Shown here: one piece after another, positions 9,901-18,900 of the stretch | Layout: each line of letters starts with the position of its first letter | Position numbering within the stretch: the stretch's first letter is position 1 | Origin: an uncultured Saprospiraceae bacterium | GTDB taxonomy: Bacteria; Bacteroidota; Bacteroidia; Chitinophagales; Saprospiraceae | Assembly: GCA_937951615.1 (NCBI GenBank) | Contig: CALFBH010000014.1 | Location: 99,610 to 163,609 of the forward strand | Reading direction: 5' to 3' | DNA: 64,000 nucleotides | Translations under genes and position numbers: made by a program | The notes under the pieces: model-generated | Seen by the model: the letters and a program-made list of their open reading frames with translations, nothing else | Databases searched by the model: none | What the model was told of the DNA's origin: nothing

Positions 9901-10997
9901 TCCATCATGACGGCATAATCCAATGCTTCTGCTATGACATCTATTGTGGTGGTTTGTTGTGCAAATACGCGTAAGGCGGCTATCTGTACATCCCAGGTTA
10001 CGCCTGCTACACCGATACCATTATTGCCTTCTGCTCCAATCGTACCGGCTACATGTGTACCATGTCCACTACTTGACGAACCGGGCAAATCAAAAGGATC
10101 ATTATCATTATTAATAAAATCCCAGCCGATGAAATCATTGAGATAACCATTGCCATCATTATCAATAGTGTCTATATCGCCTGGGTCGAATATCCAGACA
10201 CCGTTGATGTTCTGTTCGAGTACTTGTCCATCACCGTCGGCATCTTCGCCGAGATTCTGCCAGATATTGTTTATTAGGTCGGGGTGTTTCCAGTCTATGC
10301 CAGTATCAATTAGTCCGACTACTATGGAGGAGCTGCCTGTTGCGATGTCCCAGGCTTCTGGAGCGTCTATATCGGCATCAGGAGTTCCAGCGTTACCAGT
10401 GAGCAGGTCGGCTTGTCCAGTGTTGTGTAGGTTCCATTGGTGGGGGTACAGGGCGTCGTTTGGGGTGGTGTTAAGGGCTGTTTGTCCCCATGAAGGTGTT
10501 TCGCAAAGCGAAATACGTCCCCTCTTGAGAGGGGAATGTAGGGGTGTGTCTGCTGGAAAGTTGGGTGGCTTTGCATAGTCAACACACCCCTCTTTTCCCC
10601 TCTCAAGAGGGGATGTAATCTCTGGCGAGATTACCTTAGTGTGATGTGTTGGTTCTTCCAAACAATCCTCCATCGTCAAATAATAGTAGTAATTCGGCTC
10701 GATATACTCAATGTCGGGATGCTTGTGGTATTGGCTGATGATTTGTTGGATGTCTATTTCACCTTTGCTTTGGTCAATCTCCCAGACTTCGATATTGCTG
10801 TTGGGTTTGCTGCGGAGTAGACTGGCGTTCATTTGGTTTTTGAGGGCATTCTTTTGTGTTGTTGTTCTGTTGGTTTTCATTTTTACGAGGACTTGTCCGG
10901 GGGCGTATTTGGCTTGTTCGGTTTGTCCGTAGGTGGAAAGGCTGAATAAACAGCAGAGTGCTAGTGCAAGTGTTTTGAAATAAGTGGTCTGTTTCAT
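6939..10997 (-). CDS. Secreted subtilisin-like serine protease with LRR blocks and C-terminal surface modules
   Basis: 1352 residues. A signal peptide (1-24) is followed by a propeptide-like region (about 28-107, YAPGQVLVKMK ... DIEYIEPNYYY) and an S8 subtilase domain with Asp231 (GLIDTGID), His312 (GHGTHVAG) and Ser476 (GTSMATPHVTG). Two plant-type LRR blocks follow, each introduced by a cap segment (SLALVALYEATDGG, SLALVDLYDSTNGTGW). Then come a calcium-loop segment (DYNYDGTANETDALYW, DGNGDGIVNGADLQ), an SprB-like repeat and the shared C-terminal module (VEFKAGETIILRPGF...FSGEIENC). Residues about 129-170 between propeptide and catalytic domain are encoded by an inserted palindromic repeat. 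The gene is divergent from the family gene at 11252 with 254 bp between starts. Likely a cell-surface or secreted protease. Confidence 0.93.
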   Translation of the reverse strand: MKQTTYFKTLALALCCLFSLSTYGQTEQAKYAPGQVLVKMKTNRTTTQKNALKNQMNASLLRSKPNSNIEVWEIDQSKGEIDIQQIISQYHKHPDIEYIEPNYYYYLTMEDCLEEPTHHTKVISPEITSPLERGKEGCVDYAKPPNFPADTPLHSPLKRGRISLCETPSWGQTALNTTPNDALYPHQWNLHNTGQADLLTGNAGTPDADIDAPEAWDIATGSSSIVVGLIDTGIDWKHPDLINNIWQNLGEDADGDGQVLEQNINGVWIFDPGDIDTIDNDGNGYLNDFIGWDFINNDNDPFDLPGSSSSGHGTHVAGTIGAEGNNGIGVAGVTWDVQIAALRVFAQQTTTIDVIAEALDYAVMMDMPISNNSYAEGEYSNRMIEALDSAEVNGHLFVAAAGNFRNNNDTNPNYPSSYNFDNIISVAATNRNDQLWVQSNLRGSSYGATNVDIAAPGRRIKSTYPQNNYRYNTGTSMATPHVTGACALLWEQYPDKTYGEIKTAVLGSVDVLPDLSGKCVSEGRLNLYGALTYFEEDTVSLSCRERDSLALVALYEATDGGNSWYGSGTSVWDLTQPMNTWSGVTLDGNGCVSSLILFNRGLNGSIPPEIGNLNNLTGLVLAYNQLSGSIPPEIGNLNNLASLSLSNNQLSGSIPPELGNLNYLESLNLSNNQLSGCYNINLNFASGSNSTISDGNNFDASWQDFISNGVGACNPYISCRQSDSLALVDLYDSTNGTGWTNTWDLDQPIDTWYGVTLNQTGCLTHLHLPSNQLNGNIPIEIGNLNDLISLGLYTNQLSGSIPPEIGNLNNLTHLYLNSNQLNGNIPNEIGNLNNLEVLFLSFNQLSGNIPSQIGDLNNLTTLHLYSNTLSGNIPSELGNLNNLRILYLHNNYQLSGSIPPEIGNLSNMLYLQLFNNNLNGCYDNNLLSLCSQIASNSNYYISNGNNFNAPWEDFCNTGAGTCTPVWPSDYNYDGTANETDALYWGLAFGNEGDARPNATTIWEGQQAPEWLTAVEGINGKHQDGNGDGIVNGADLQVLDDNFGNIHAYTQSVYIASSMVYRLEEAELVAGDPSYDLYVTDTNGDSIAAHGLAINIDFGDIPIDSVELRLDSSSLLPSHSLQVMDTINNRLHLALTRTDGDNPFLIGPVANFIVVTRDIPTGDSLKMDIENGTVIQANGDMATIAGMSFYPYDPAGLSNNSLVVSASVIHEQCTMPGSISLSVEGGEPPYSYRWNTGATSSSLSNLTPNIYAVTVTGLDDSTKVLSVEVQGEYISIPDEFGIFPDCINSPCPTLLTPSGTVGAGTYKAGTAVNSDGTVDGAVEFKAGETIILRPGFEVPPGTDFSGEIENCPY
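10518..10613. repeat. Palindromic element inserted in frame in the subtilase gene
   Basis: Arms of 32 bp at 10518-10549 (TCCCCTCTTGAGAGGGGAA then GTAGGGGTGTGT) and 10582-10613 are almost perfectly complementary, separated by 32 bp. Smaller palindromes flank it (TTTCGCAAAGCGAAA at about 10499-10513, GTAATCTC...GAGATTAC after 10613). On the coding strand it reads through without a stop and encodes low-complexity residues such as SPLERGKEG and HSPLKRGRIS. Confidence 0.8.
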
Positions 10998-11027
10998 GGT
11001 TCTGTTTTTTTAATGACTTAATATATA

Positions 11028-11128
11028 CGGCGGGTTGAAACCCGCCGCTTTTGCGAATAATGACGTTTGTTTCGCAAAAGCGTAGGACTTCAGTCCTATG
11101 TATAAAAAACGACGGCTAAAGTCGTCGG
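11028..11128. repeat. Cluster of four GGyTnAArCC-type hairpins
   Basis: In the divergent region between subtilase and family gene A, four hairpins stand in a row: CGGCGGGTTGAAACCCGCCG (11028-11047), a 12-bp stem CGCTTTTGCGAA/TTCGCAAAAGCG (11046-11082), GTAGGACTTCAGTCCTATGT (11083-11102) and CGACGGCTAAAGTCGTCG (11110-11127). Stems differ but the centres keep the pattern GG-pyrimidine-T-n-A-A/C-purine-CC. The first two together equal the palindrome inserted in the coding sequence at 38009-38060. Confidence 0.7.
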
Positions 11129-11143
11129 TACTGTTGACTGGTA

Positions 11144-11151
11144 CAAAAGTA
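11144..11151 (-). promoter_or_regulatory. Candidate -7 element TACTTTTG for the subtilase gene
   Basis: CAAAAGTA on the plus strand is TACTTTTG on the minus strand, a TAnnTTTG match 147 bp before the subtilase start and directly outside the hairpin cluster, which would then be transcribed as leader. No -33 partner at standard spacing. Confidence 0.35.
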
Positions 11152-11251
11152 TGCTGCTTTTTTCATACATTTATATACAATATAGTGATTAAAATACGAG
11201 ATTATAAGTATCGTTTTTTTTGTAAATAATTGGTTATCAGTTTTGAATGAA

Positions 11252-12733
11252 ATGAAAAATAAAAAAAAGAAGCCTCGTCCGTTTTTGTTAATTGACTTGC
11301 TGAATACATTTTCGAAGCGGGAATTGTCTAATTTTTCTGATTTTGCGGGTTGTGCTTATTTCAATACGGATCGTTATGTAGCGGTATTGGCAAAAGTGCT
11401 GATCAAGGAGGTGATTCATAAAAAGGACTTTGATGATGTGGTACAGTGTGAAGTATATCAGGCGGTATTTCCTGAAAAAGCCGAGCCTGAAAAGGTGTTG
11501 AAAGCGCAAGAAAAAGCCTTATTGGTCACAAAGATGAATTTGCTGATGCGAGTGGCGGAAGATTTTTTATGCCATGAAGCCTTAAAGAAAAATGCAGCCT
11601 GCAAAACGGAGTTGTTGTATGGAGAAATCTTAGCGCGTAATCAGTTTCAGTTGTTTAAGCGGCAAGTGACTAAGGATGAAAAAACGCTTGCTGCCCAGCC
11701 GGCGAAGGGGGTGGAGGAATATGCGCATCAGTTTAGGATGGAGTTGGGGCGACTGAATTATTTGCATCGTCGGGGGCAGATTTTGAGGGAAGATAATTTG
11801 CCTGAATTAATTGAACAATTGGACATTTATTATTTGCTCAATAAATTGAACCTACATACGACCTGCCTTGCGTTAAGCCTTGTTGCAGCAAATAAAACCT
11901 ATGATTATACGCCAATGAAAGCGGTCGAGACTTTGATGGATTTGCCACAATATGCCAGCCATCCGCTTATTCGTCTGCATCGTATGGCTATTGTACTGAC
12001 GGAGACTAATGATGTAGATTCTTATCGTCAATTTTTGGACTTATTGGAAGAGTGTCGTGCTTTGGTTTCTAATGAGGATTTAAATAATTTTTATAAAGTT
12101 GCTGTGAATGTTTGTGGGGAAAAAATTATAGGAGGAGATGAGGCATTTTACCAACATGCCTTTGATCTGTATCGAATAATGGATAACAAAGATTTGCTCA
12201 AAGAAGGAAATTTTATGCCTGCGGCAAAACTTAAAAACATCATCACCTTGTGCTGCAAACTGAATGAATTTGATTGGGCAAAGGAAACCATAGAAAAGTA
12301 TCGTCCTGTATTGGAAAAAGACCATGCGGATAGTGTATATCATTTTAATATGGGCGCAGTAGCCTTTTATCAAAATGATTTTAAAACCGCCTTATCTCAT
12401 TTTATACGGGTAGAAAAAGTGAATACGGCTTATGACATCAACTGTCGCATTATGCTCCTGAAATCTCATTATGAATTGGACAAAGAATACGACGAGCGCA
12501 CTATGCGGACTTTCCTGATGGCAGAACGTTTTATCAAAAGCAATAAATCATTGGTTTTAAAAGACAAAAGGGCATACAGAAACTTTATCCGCCTGCTGGT
12601 AAATTTATATCGGGTGCGCCACCGCGCAAGCAGAGTCACCAAAGAACGACTGAAAGAGAAGCTGGATAAGTATGAATTTATTAGCGATAAGCGGTGGTTG
12701 TCAGATAAAATTGAAGAACTGAACTCCGATTAA
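11252..12733 (+). CDS. Divergent paralogous family protein A (helical, solenoid-like, unknown function)
   Basis: 493 residues from ATG 11252; an upstream TTG at 11243 would add three residues. Cytoplasmic: no signal peptide or membrane segment. It is almost wholly helical and rich in Leu, Lys and Glu. The N-terminus has LLNTFSKRELSNFSDFAG followed by YFNTDRYVAVLAKVLI; the middle has LDIYYLLNKLNL and LKNIITLCCKLNEFDWA; the C-terminus has RWLSDKIEEL. The same pattern (FSkxELxxF, yFNtd, LdifYLxkKLNL, FkNIvtxxlxLxxxdWa, C-terminal WLxxKxxxL) is present in the protein at 27827, and an outlying version in 21479 and 32342. The repeated paired helices in the second half resemble TPR-like solenoids. 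It is head-to-head with the subtilase gene. I do not recognise a named family. Confidence 0.85.
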   Translation: MKNKKKKPRPFLLIDLLNTFSKRELSNFSDFAGCAYFNTDRYVAVLAKVLIKEVIHKKDFDDVVQCEVYQAVFPEKAEPEKVLKAQEKALLVTKMNLLMRVAEDFLCHEALKKNAACKTELLYGEILARNQFQLFKRQVTKDEKTLAAQPAKGVEEYAHQFRMELGRLNYLHRRGQILREDNLPELIEQLDIYYLLNKLNLHTTCLALSLVAANKTYDYTPMKAVETLMDLPQYASHPLIRLHRMAIVLTETNDVDSYRQFLDLLEECRALVSNEDLNNFYKVAVNVCGEKIIGGDEAFYQHAFDLYRIMDNKDLLKEGNFMPAAKLKNIITLCCKLNEFDWAKETIEKYRPVLEKDHADSVYHFNMGAVAFYQNDFKTALSHFIRVEKVNTAYDINCRIMLLKSHYELDKEYDERTMRTFLMAERFIKSNKSLVLKDKRAYRNFIRLLVNLYRVRHRASRVTKERLKEKLDKYEFISDKRWLSDKIEELNSD

Positions 12734-12734
12734 A

Positions 12735-12765
12735 TTCCAAAGCAAATCAGGCTTCGAGCCTGACC
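12735..12765 (-). repeat. Inverted copy of the CAGGCT...AGCCTG hairpin repeat
   Basis: Directly behind the stop of family gene A stand ATTCCAAAGCAAATCAGGC and the rest of the hairpin, the reverse complement of the 31-bp repeat at 2201-2232 and 2690-2722. Possible transcription end structure, but without a U tract. Confidence 0.55.
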
Positions 12766-12852
12766 CATCTAAGAAGGAAAATTCAAACTCGAAAACCACA
12801 AGCGGGTGAGGCTTCCTTCAGAATCGAGGCGCGGGTAGGTAAAACTAAAAAA

Positions 12853-12885
12853 CCAAAAAACGCCACCCCTCACGGGATGGCGTTC
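12853..12885 (-). terminator. Rho-independent terminator of the giant PKD gene
   Basis: The hairpin AACGCCA..TGGCGTT (12859-12884) with inner CCC/GGG pairing is followed on the minus strand by TTTTTTGG. It lies 37 bp beyond the minus-strand stop at 12922. Confidence 0.75.
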
Positions 12886-12921
12886 ATATTAAACTAACCT
12901 TTTGAAAACACTTTGAGTAAA

Positions 12922-15900
12922 TTAATTTCCATCACCAATAACAGCACAATCTGAGTTGTCGCAAGTGCCATTGCCATTGGTGTCTTCCTGCTGGTCGCAG
13001 GCACCATTTTGGTTGATGTCCCAGCAAGGAAAAGCGTCGTTGCAATCTTCTATTTCAGCAGAGAAGTTTGTATTTCCACTTGTGCTGAAGCCATTATCTA
13101 AGAGGATAATCTCTCCTGCTTTGAAATTTACACCGCCTTCTTGACCGGTTTCTGATATGACATTACCACGCGCATTGACAGCTTCGGCAGCATGATAAAC
13201 GCCACTTGGAATAGCAACTGGTCCAATCACAATAACTGGTGGACATTCGACATCCAGGATCGCTATTTTTCTACAGTATTCTTTCTGCCAGCAGACGACG
13301 CCAGTTAGTGGGTTTTCTTCTATAACAATCATGCAAACCCAGTAGATACCCGCATTGGCGTAAGTATGAGATACAGAAGCACTGCCTGTGGAGAAATCAT
13401 TTGGCGAACCATCGCCCCAATCCCAGGTGACTCTATGGCAATTGGTCAGTGCATTGGGTGTTGCATTGAGGGTCTTACCACTTAGTGTTGGCGTAAAGCC
13501 TACATCAACCTGATTGCAGAAAAGATCGTAATCTACACAACATTCTACTGGATCACATTGTACCTGAATCGTTGAGCAGTATTCTTTTTCCCAACAAGGG
13601 TTACCAGCCGCATCCAGTTCACGAACGATCATACAAACGGTATATGTACCTGGTCCCGGATAAGTATGTGTCGCACCAGCACTCGGACCTTGCAATGGGC
13701 CAGTGGAGGTTCCATCACCCCAAACCCAAGTGACCCAGTCGCAATCGTTCAGTGCAATAGGAGCTACTGTAATAGCGCAGTTATTCGGTGTACTGATGCC
13801 GAGTAGGAAACCTGCATCTACACGATCGCAGAAAGCTTGATAGCTTGAACAACAACCATCACATTGTACCTCAATAGTTGAACAGTATTCTTTTTCCCAA
13901 CAAACATTTCCATCCGCACCAATTTCCTGAACAATCATACAAACGGTATATACGCCAGGTGCAGCATAAGTGTGAGGAACACCAGTATTCCAACTTCCAG
14001 GAGAGGTTGTACCATCGCCCCAGCTCCAAGTTACTTGATCACACTCGTTTAAGCCATTCGGAGATACGCCGATACTACAGTTATTTGGGTTATTAAAACC
14101 AATAGTATAACCTGCATCCACACGATCACAGAATGCCTGATAATCTGTGCAACATGGCGGTGGAGGACATTCGACGACGACGTCTATACAATGTTCTTTT
14201 TCCCAGCAAACTGTACCGTCTGCACCAACTTCGCGGACAAGCATACATATCGTATAATTGCCTGGAGCGGCATAAGTATGGGTATTACTTGTGTTCCATG
14301 TTCCAGTTGATGAAGTACCATCTCCCCAATCCCAGGCAACTTGGTCGCATTGGCTGAGTGCACTTGGTGATACACCAACAGTACAATTGTTCGGATCATT
14401 GAAAGCTATGATAAAGCCTGTATCCACGCGGTCGCAGAATGCCTGATAGCTAGAACAACAACCATCACATATTACCTCAACTTCAATACAATGTTCTTTT
14501 TCCCAGCAAACTGTACCGTCTGCACCAACTTCCTGAACAATCATACAAACTGTATATACACCAGATGCTGCATAAGTATGTGTGTTGCTGGTGTTCCATG
14601 TTCCGCCCGAAGTTGAGCCATCTCCCCAGTTCCAGATGACGCGATCACATTGGTTTAGTCCAAGTGGAGATACGCCAATGGTACAGGTTGTCGGGTCATT
14701 GAAAGCTATTGCAAAACCTGTATCCACGCGATCGCAGAATGCTTGGTAATTAGAGCAACATCCCGTTGGATCACAATCTGCAATGACGTCATAACAGACC
14801 TCTTTGACCCAGCAAACTTCTCCTGCTGCATTTACTTCTTCTACAATCATACAAACGGTATAAGAACCAGAAGTGTAAACGTGAGAGGTCGAAGCACTCG
14901 TGCCGGGTAGTGGACCAGTTGTTGTTCCATCACCCCAATCCCAAGTCACTCTGTCGCAATCAGTCAGACTATTTATGCCGACATTCATCGTACAATTATT
15001 CGAGGCACTAGGAATGGAGAATAAGAAACCGGGATCTACACGATCACAGAAAGCCTGATAATCTGAACAACAGCCATCGCAGGTAATTGAGAACTGGTCG
15101 CAGAATTGTTTTTCCCAACATATATTGCCATCGGCATCCTGTTCATAAACCGTCATGCAAACCGCATATCCGCCAGAGCCAGAATAGACGTGTGTGAATG
15201 GGCCGCTTACCGCAGAAACAGGGCCAGTTGTCGTACCATCGCCCCAATCCCAAATCACATACTGACAGGAATCCAGTGCATTGGGTAGCACTCTTATCTC
15301 GCAGTCCGTAGGGTTCAGCGTGTAAGTGTATCCTGCATCTACTTGGTCGCAGAATTGGTCATAATCATCACAACAAGGATCACAGGTTGGTATAGGAATG
15401 GTGTCGCAAACCGTTGAGATACAGCAAGAATCCTGTTGGAATGGGAATGGTCCATGATGGAGGACGTAGCCTAATATCAAATCCGGATCGCTAATCGGGA
15501 AGGGTTCTACACAAGTCGTCACTGTTCTTGTCGAATTATACGGCAATGGACTTGCCGACCAGTCAAAGAAACCACCCGTTGGTGTCAAAGTAATACCGGA
15601 GGCTACTGGGTTTTTAACAGTAACCACTAGTGCCGTTGCTGCGGGGGATAGTGATGATTTATTGGTCACGTCAAAGGTGAGCAAATATTTATTGCTATCG
15701 CAAACCAGACTGATGTTTGAAGTAATCAGACAACAAGGCTCTAGGGTTACACAAACGGGGTCGGGCGAATGGCAGCAGAAGTCCTGTCCCCAAATTCCAT
15801 AGTTGAAACATATATTGCTTGGAGAGGTCACAGGAGAGGTGGAGTATATATACACACATATTGGACCTGATGTTCCCATTGGGGGAATGGAAACGGGTAA

Positions 15901-18900
15901 AATGATATTTGTGGTGTATGGACCGCCAGGATTGCTTCCGAATAAGTATCCCGATGCACCGGAGAGCATAATGTTAGTGGCTGCACTGGTCGGATGATTA
16001 TTTGTTACCGTAAAGGTCATTTTATAAACATCTTTCAGAGAATCACATTCAACATCAATTACCTCAATTTCTGCACAGGGCGGGTCAATATCTACAGGGA
16101 AGCAATCTGTAAGTAGGATGGTGTCACAAACTGCAATGGTGTCATTGCCAACCAACTCATACCAGGTAAATTCAATTTGCTGCGGATTGGCAGCAGTACT
16201 TACGGTATTTGCCAGGCAGAAATCTAGTAGATTTGGTGTGGCACCGAGTGGGAAACTGCCAGAGTTGTGACTGACCTCAATATTGGTAGAAGAGGGTATG
16301 CCATTCCAGCCAATACCTCCATTGATATTTACGGTATTAAATATCCAGCCGGGTGTCAGGATTTCTGCTTCTAAACCAATAATCGTATTTCCATAATTAT
16401 TAGCAATATCTATCTGATAACAACATTCTGTATTACTAATAGAATTAGGAACTAAATTAATTTCTAAATCATCACAAGTTGGAATATCATCTGGGCAATT
16501 ATAAAAATCAACGACATTGAAACTACCCGGTGATACTGTAATGGTTGTTTGTCCTGTAGAAGGTGTGCCAGGAAACCAGCCGCTTTGTGGCGTTTCTATG
16601 ATGGTATAAGTACCTGCTAGCACATTATTGAAAAATAGTTCTCCATTGAGATTAGTCGTGCCAGACTGCACCAGTCCACCAGCTGAATCGTAGAGGTCAA
16701 AGTCCCAGCCTGCGCCGACCTGGTCGCCCATACTCACTGTTCCGTCGCAGTCGTAATCCAGTATTTTTCTGACATTGACGGTGTTGTTTTCACAACAAAT
16801 GGTATCGTTGATGACCGTTTGCTGACCAGAAAAAGAAACAATGCTGCCGGAAATACTGAATCCTAATACAGTTGAATTGGTATTGGCAAGATTGGCCCGA
16901 AGGGCATAAGTACCAATGGGTAGCGTGGTGCTGTAATTCCAAATAGGTGTTGTTCCATTAGTGAAATTATAGGTGGGACTAGTGGTCAGTAAAGTAGAAT
17001 TTGAAATATCCCATAATTCTAAAAATACCTGATCGTCCCCTTCTACACCAAGGCTCATTCTGATACTGTCTTCATCGCACATACAGAAAGTACGTTCAAA
17101 AATATAAGGTAGATATTGCCCTGCTGAATTTTGCAGGTTATTACAGCCAAAGTTAGTATCACAACTGCCATCTACTGGAGCAAGTGTGCCTACACCTGTT
17201 TGGTTTGCCCAAATATTGCCACCCAGATTATCATGACTCATGACAAAAGCACTGCCGTTTATTGTGCCGATAAGTGGATTGGTGCAAGGCTCAATAGGTG
17301 GGTTGTTGATAAGTCGCCAAAATGGATCTACGCTTCCAACGGTACAAGGCAATTGTGTGCCACTGGCATCTACACCTGTACTGACATTCAGGCTTGCAAA
17401 GGCGTCGCATACCGAACTACAACCGCTTGGCGGTACATCCAAGTCGCAATCTTCCTGTAGTGCGTCTACTTCTGTTGTTTCAAAAATATTCCAAACATCA
17501 GGCATTTCTTCAGGTTGGATGGTTTCGAGCGTATATTGTGGCTGTGTGTAGCCGTCTAGTACGACCACCTGAATTGGGGCACAGCAATCACAATTGCTCA
17601 ATACGCCAAGTGGATCAGTGCGGACAGCAAACTGGTTATAATAAGTTTCATTCAGTCCATCTCCATCTGCATCCAGATGGTCCCAAATACTACCCGTCAT
17701 AAAATAACCGCCAGAAGCGACAGGCTCCACACGACGTCCTTCAGATCCTTCGTAATCGGGATCCGTGTATGTGTTGATCCAATTGACTGCGCCATTGTCT
17801 TGTACCGACAATAAAAAGGCTTCGCCTTCATCTGCGCCGAAAATAACTGCCTGGGGTACATCATGCTTTCCAGTCAGGATATAGCTGTTTTCTTCCGTTA
17901 CCGAAATGTGCCTTGCCCATTCATTATCACTATCCTGCACATCGTAAAACAGTAATGAACTTAATGCACCCACAGGTACGCCAGGAGAGTTTTGTAAATT
18001 GGCAATGCTGATTTTAAGAATAAAAATCTCAGTGCTGTTCAGTGCGACCGGACCTGAACCTAATCTATTGGCTCCACCTGCTATGAGTACATTGCCTGCA
18101 TAATCTGTTGTAATAGAATATCCAACTTCAGAAGTATTTGGATTATTATCCAAATCGTATAAAATAGCACCTTGCGGTAAATAAGGCGAACCATCATTAG
18201 CATTGACCAATAAAAGCACAACTCGGGTGTCACTTCTACCTGTAATACCATAAACCGGACCGCCACTGCTTCCCTGAAGTCCAGGGATTTCTGTAACCGA
18301 CCAACCGACATCACTTCCAGTCACCATATATTCCATGACCCATTTATTAGGAAAGAAATTGGTACCAAGCCCGGCTGCATATAAGGTACTACCAAATTGT
18401 CCATTCTTTGTTCCGGCCGCTACAAAATGTCCCTGGCTATCCTGAATAACACAATTACCAATCTCTTCTCCTGTATTGGCTGGGTCAAATATTTGAGCGT
18501 AAGCGACAACACCTGTTTTATCAGTTGCTTTGATAAACATATTTCTATTGGGCGAATCACCAACTACCCCTGTATAAACATATCCTCCATTAGGCACATT
18601 CGCACTTGGAATCAGGATTTCATTCATCCATCTTGCACCTTCATTGGAGATGGCGCCGGCTGGTGCTGGTGCTTCACAAATCATAGAAGTAGTAAGGTTG
18701 CCTGCTGCGTTCAGTTTGTTTACAAAAACATCCTGTGCATTATAGCCATAAGATTCTCCAGCAATACAAAATTCATTGCCATTGCTGTCTTCAATTCCGC
18801 TGAATCCACGGTCGTCTCTATCTAGTGAAGGAGATGGATCGGGGGAGTCAATAATAACACTGAAAGTTTGTGTAGTGGGTTGTTTGACACAATCAGATTG

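Noticed and set aside
11028..11128. Integron attC-type recombination sites
   Set aside because: No R'/R'' core sites (GTTRRRY) at the hairpin ends, no integrase gene, and the stems lack the extrahelical-base layout.
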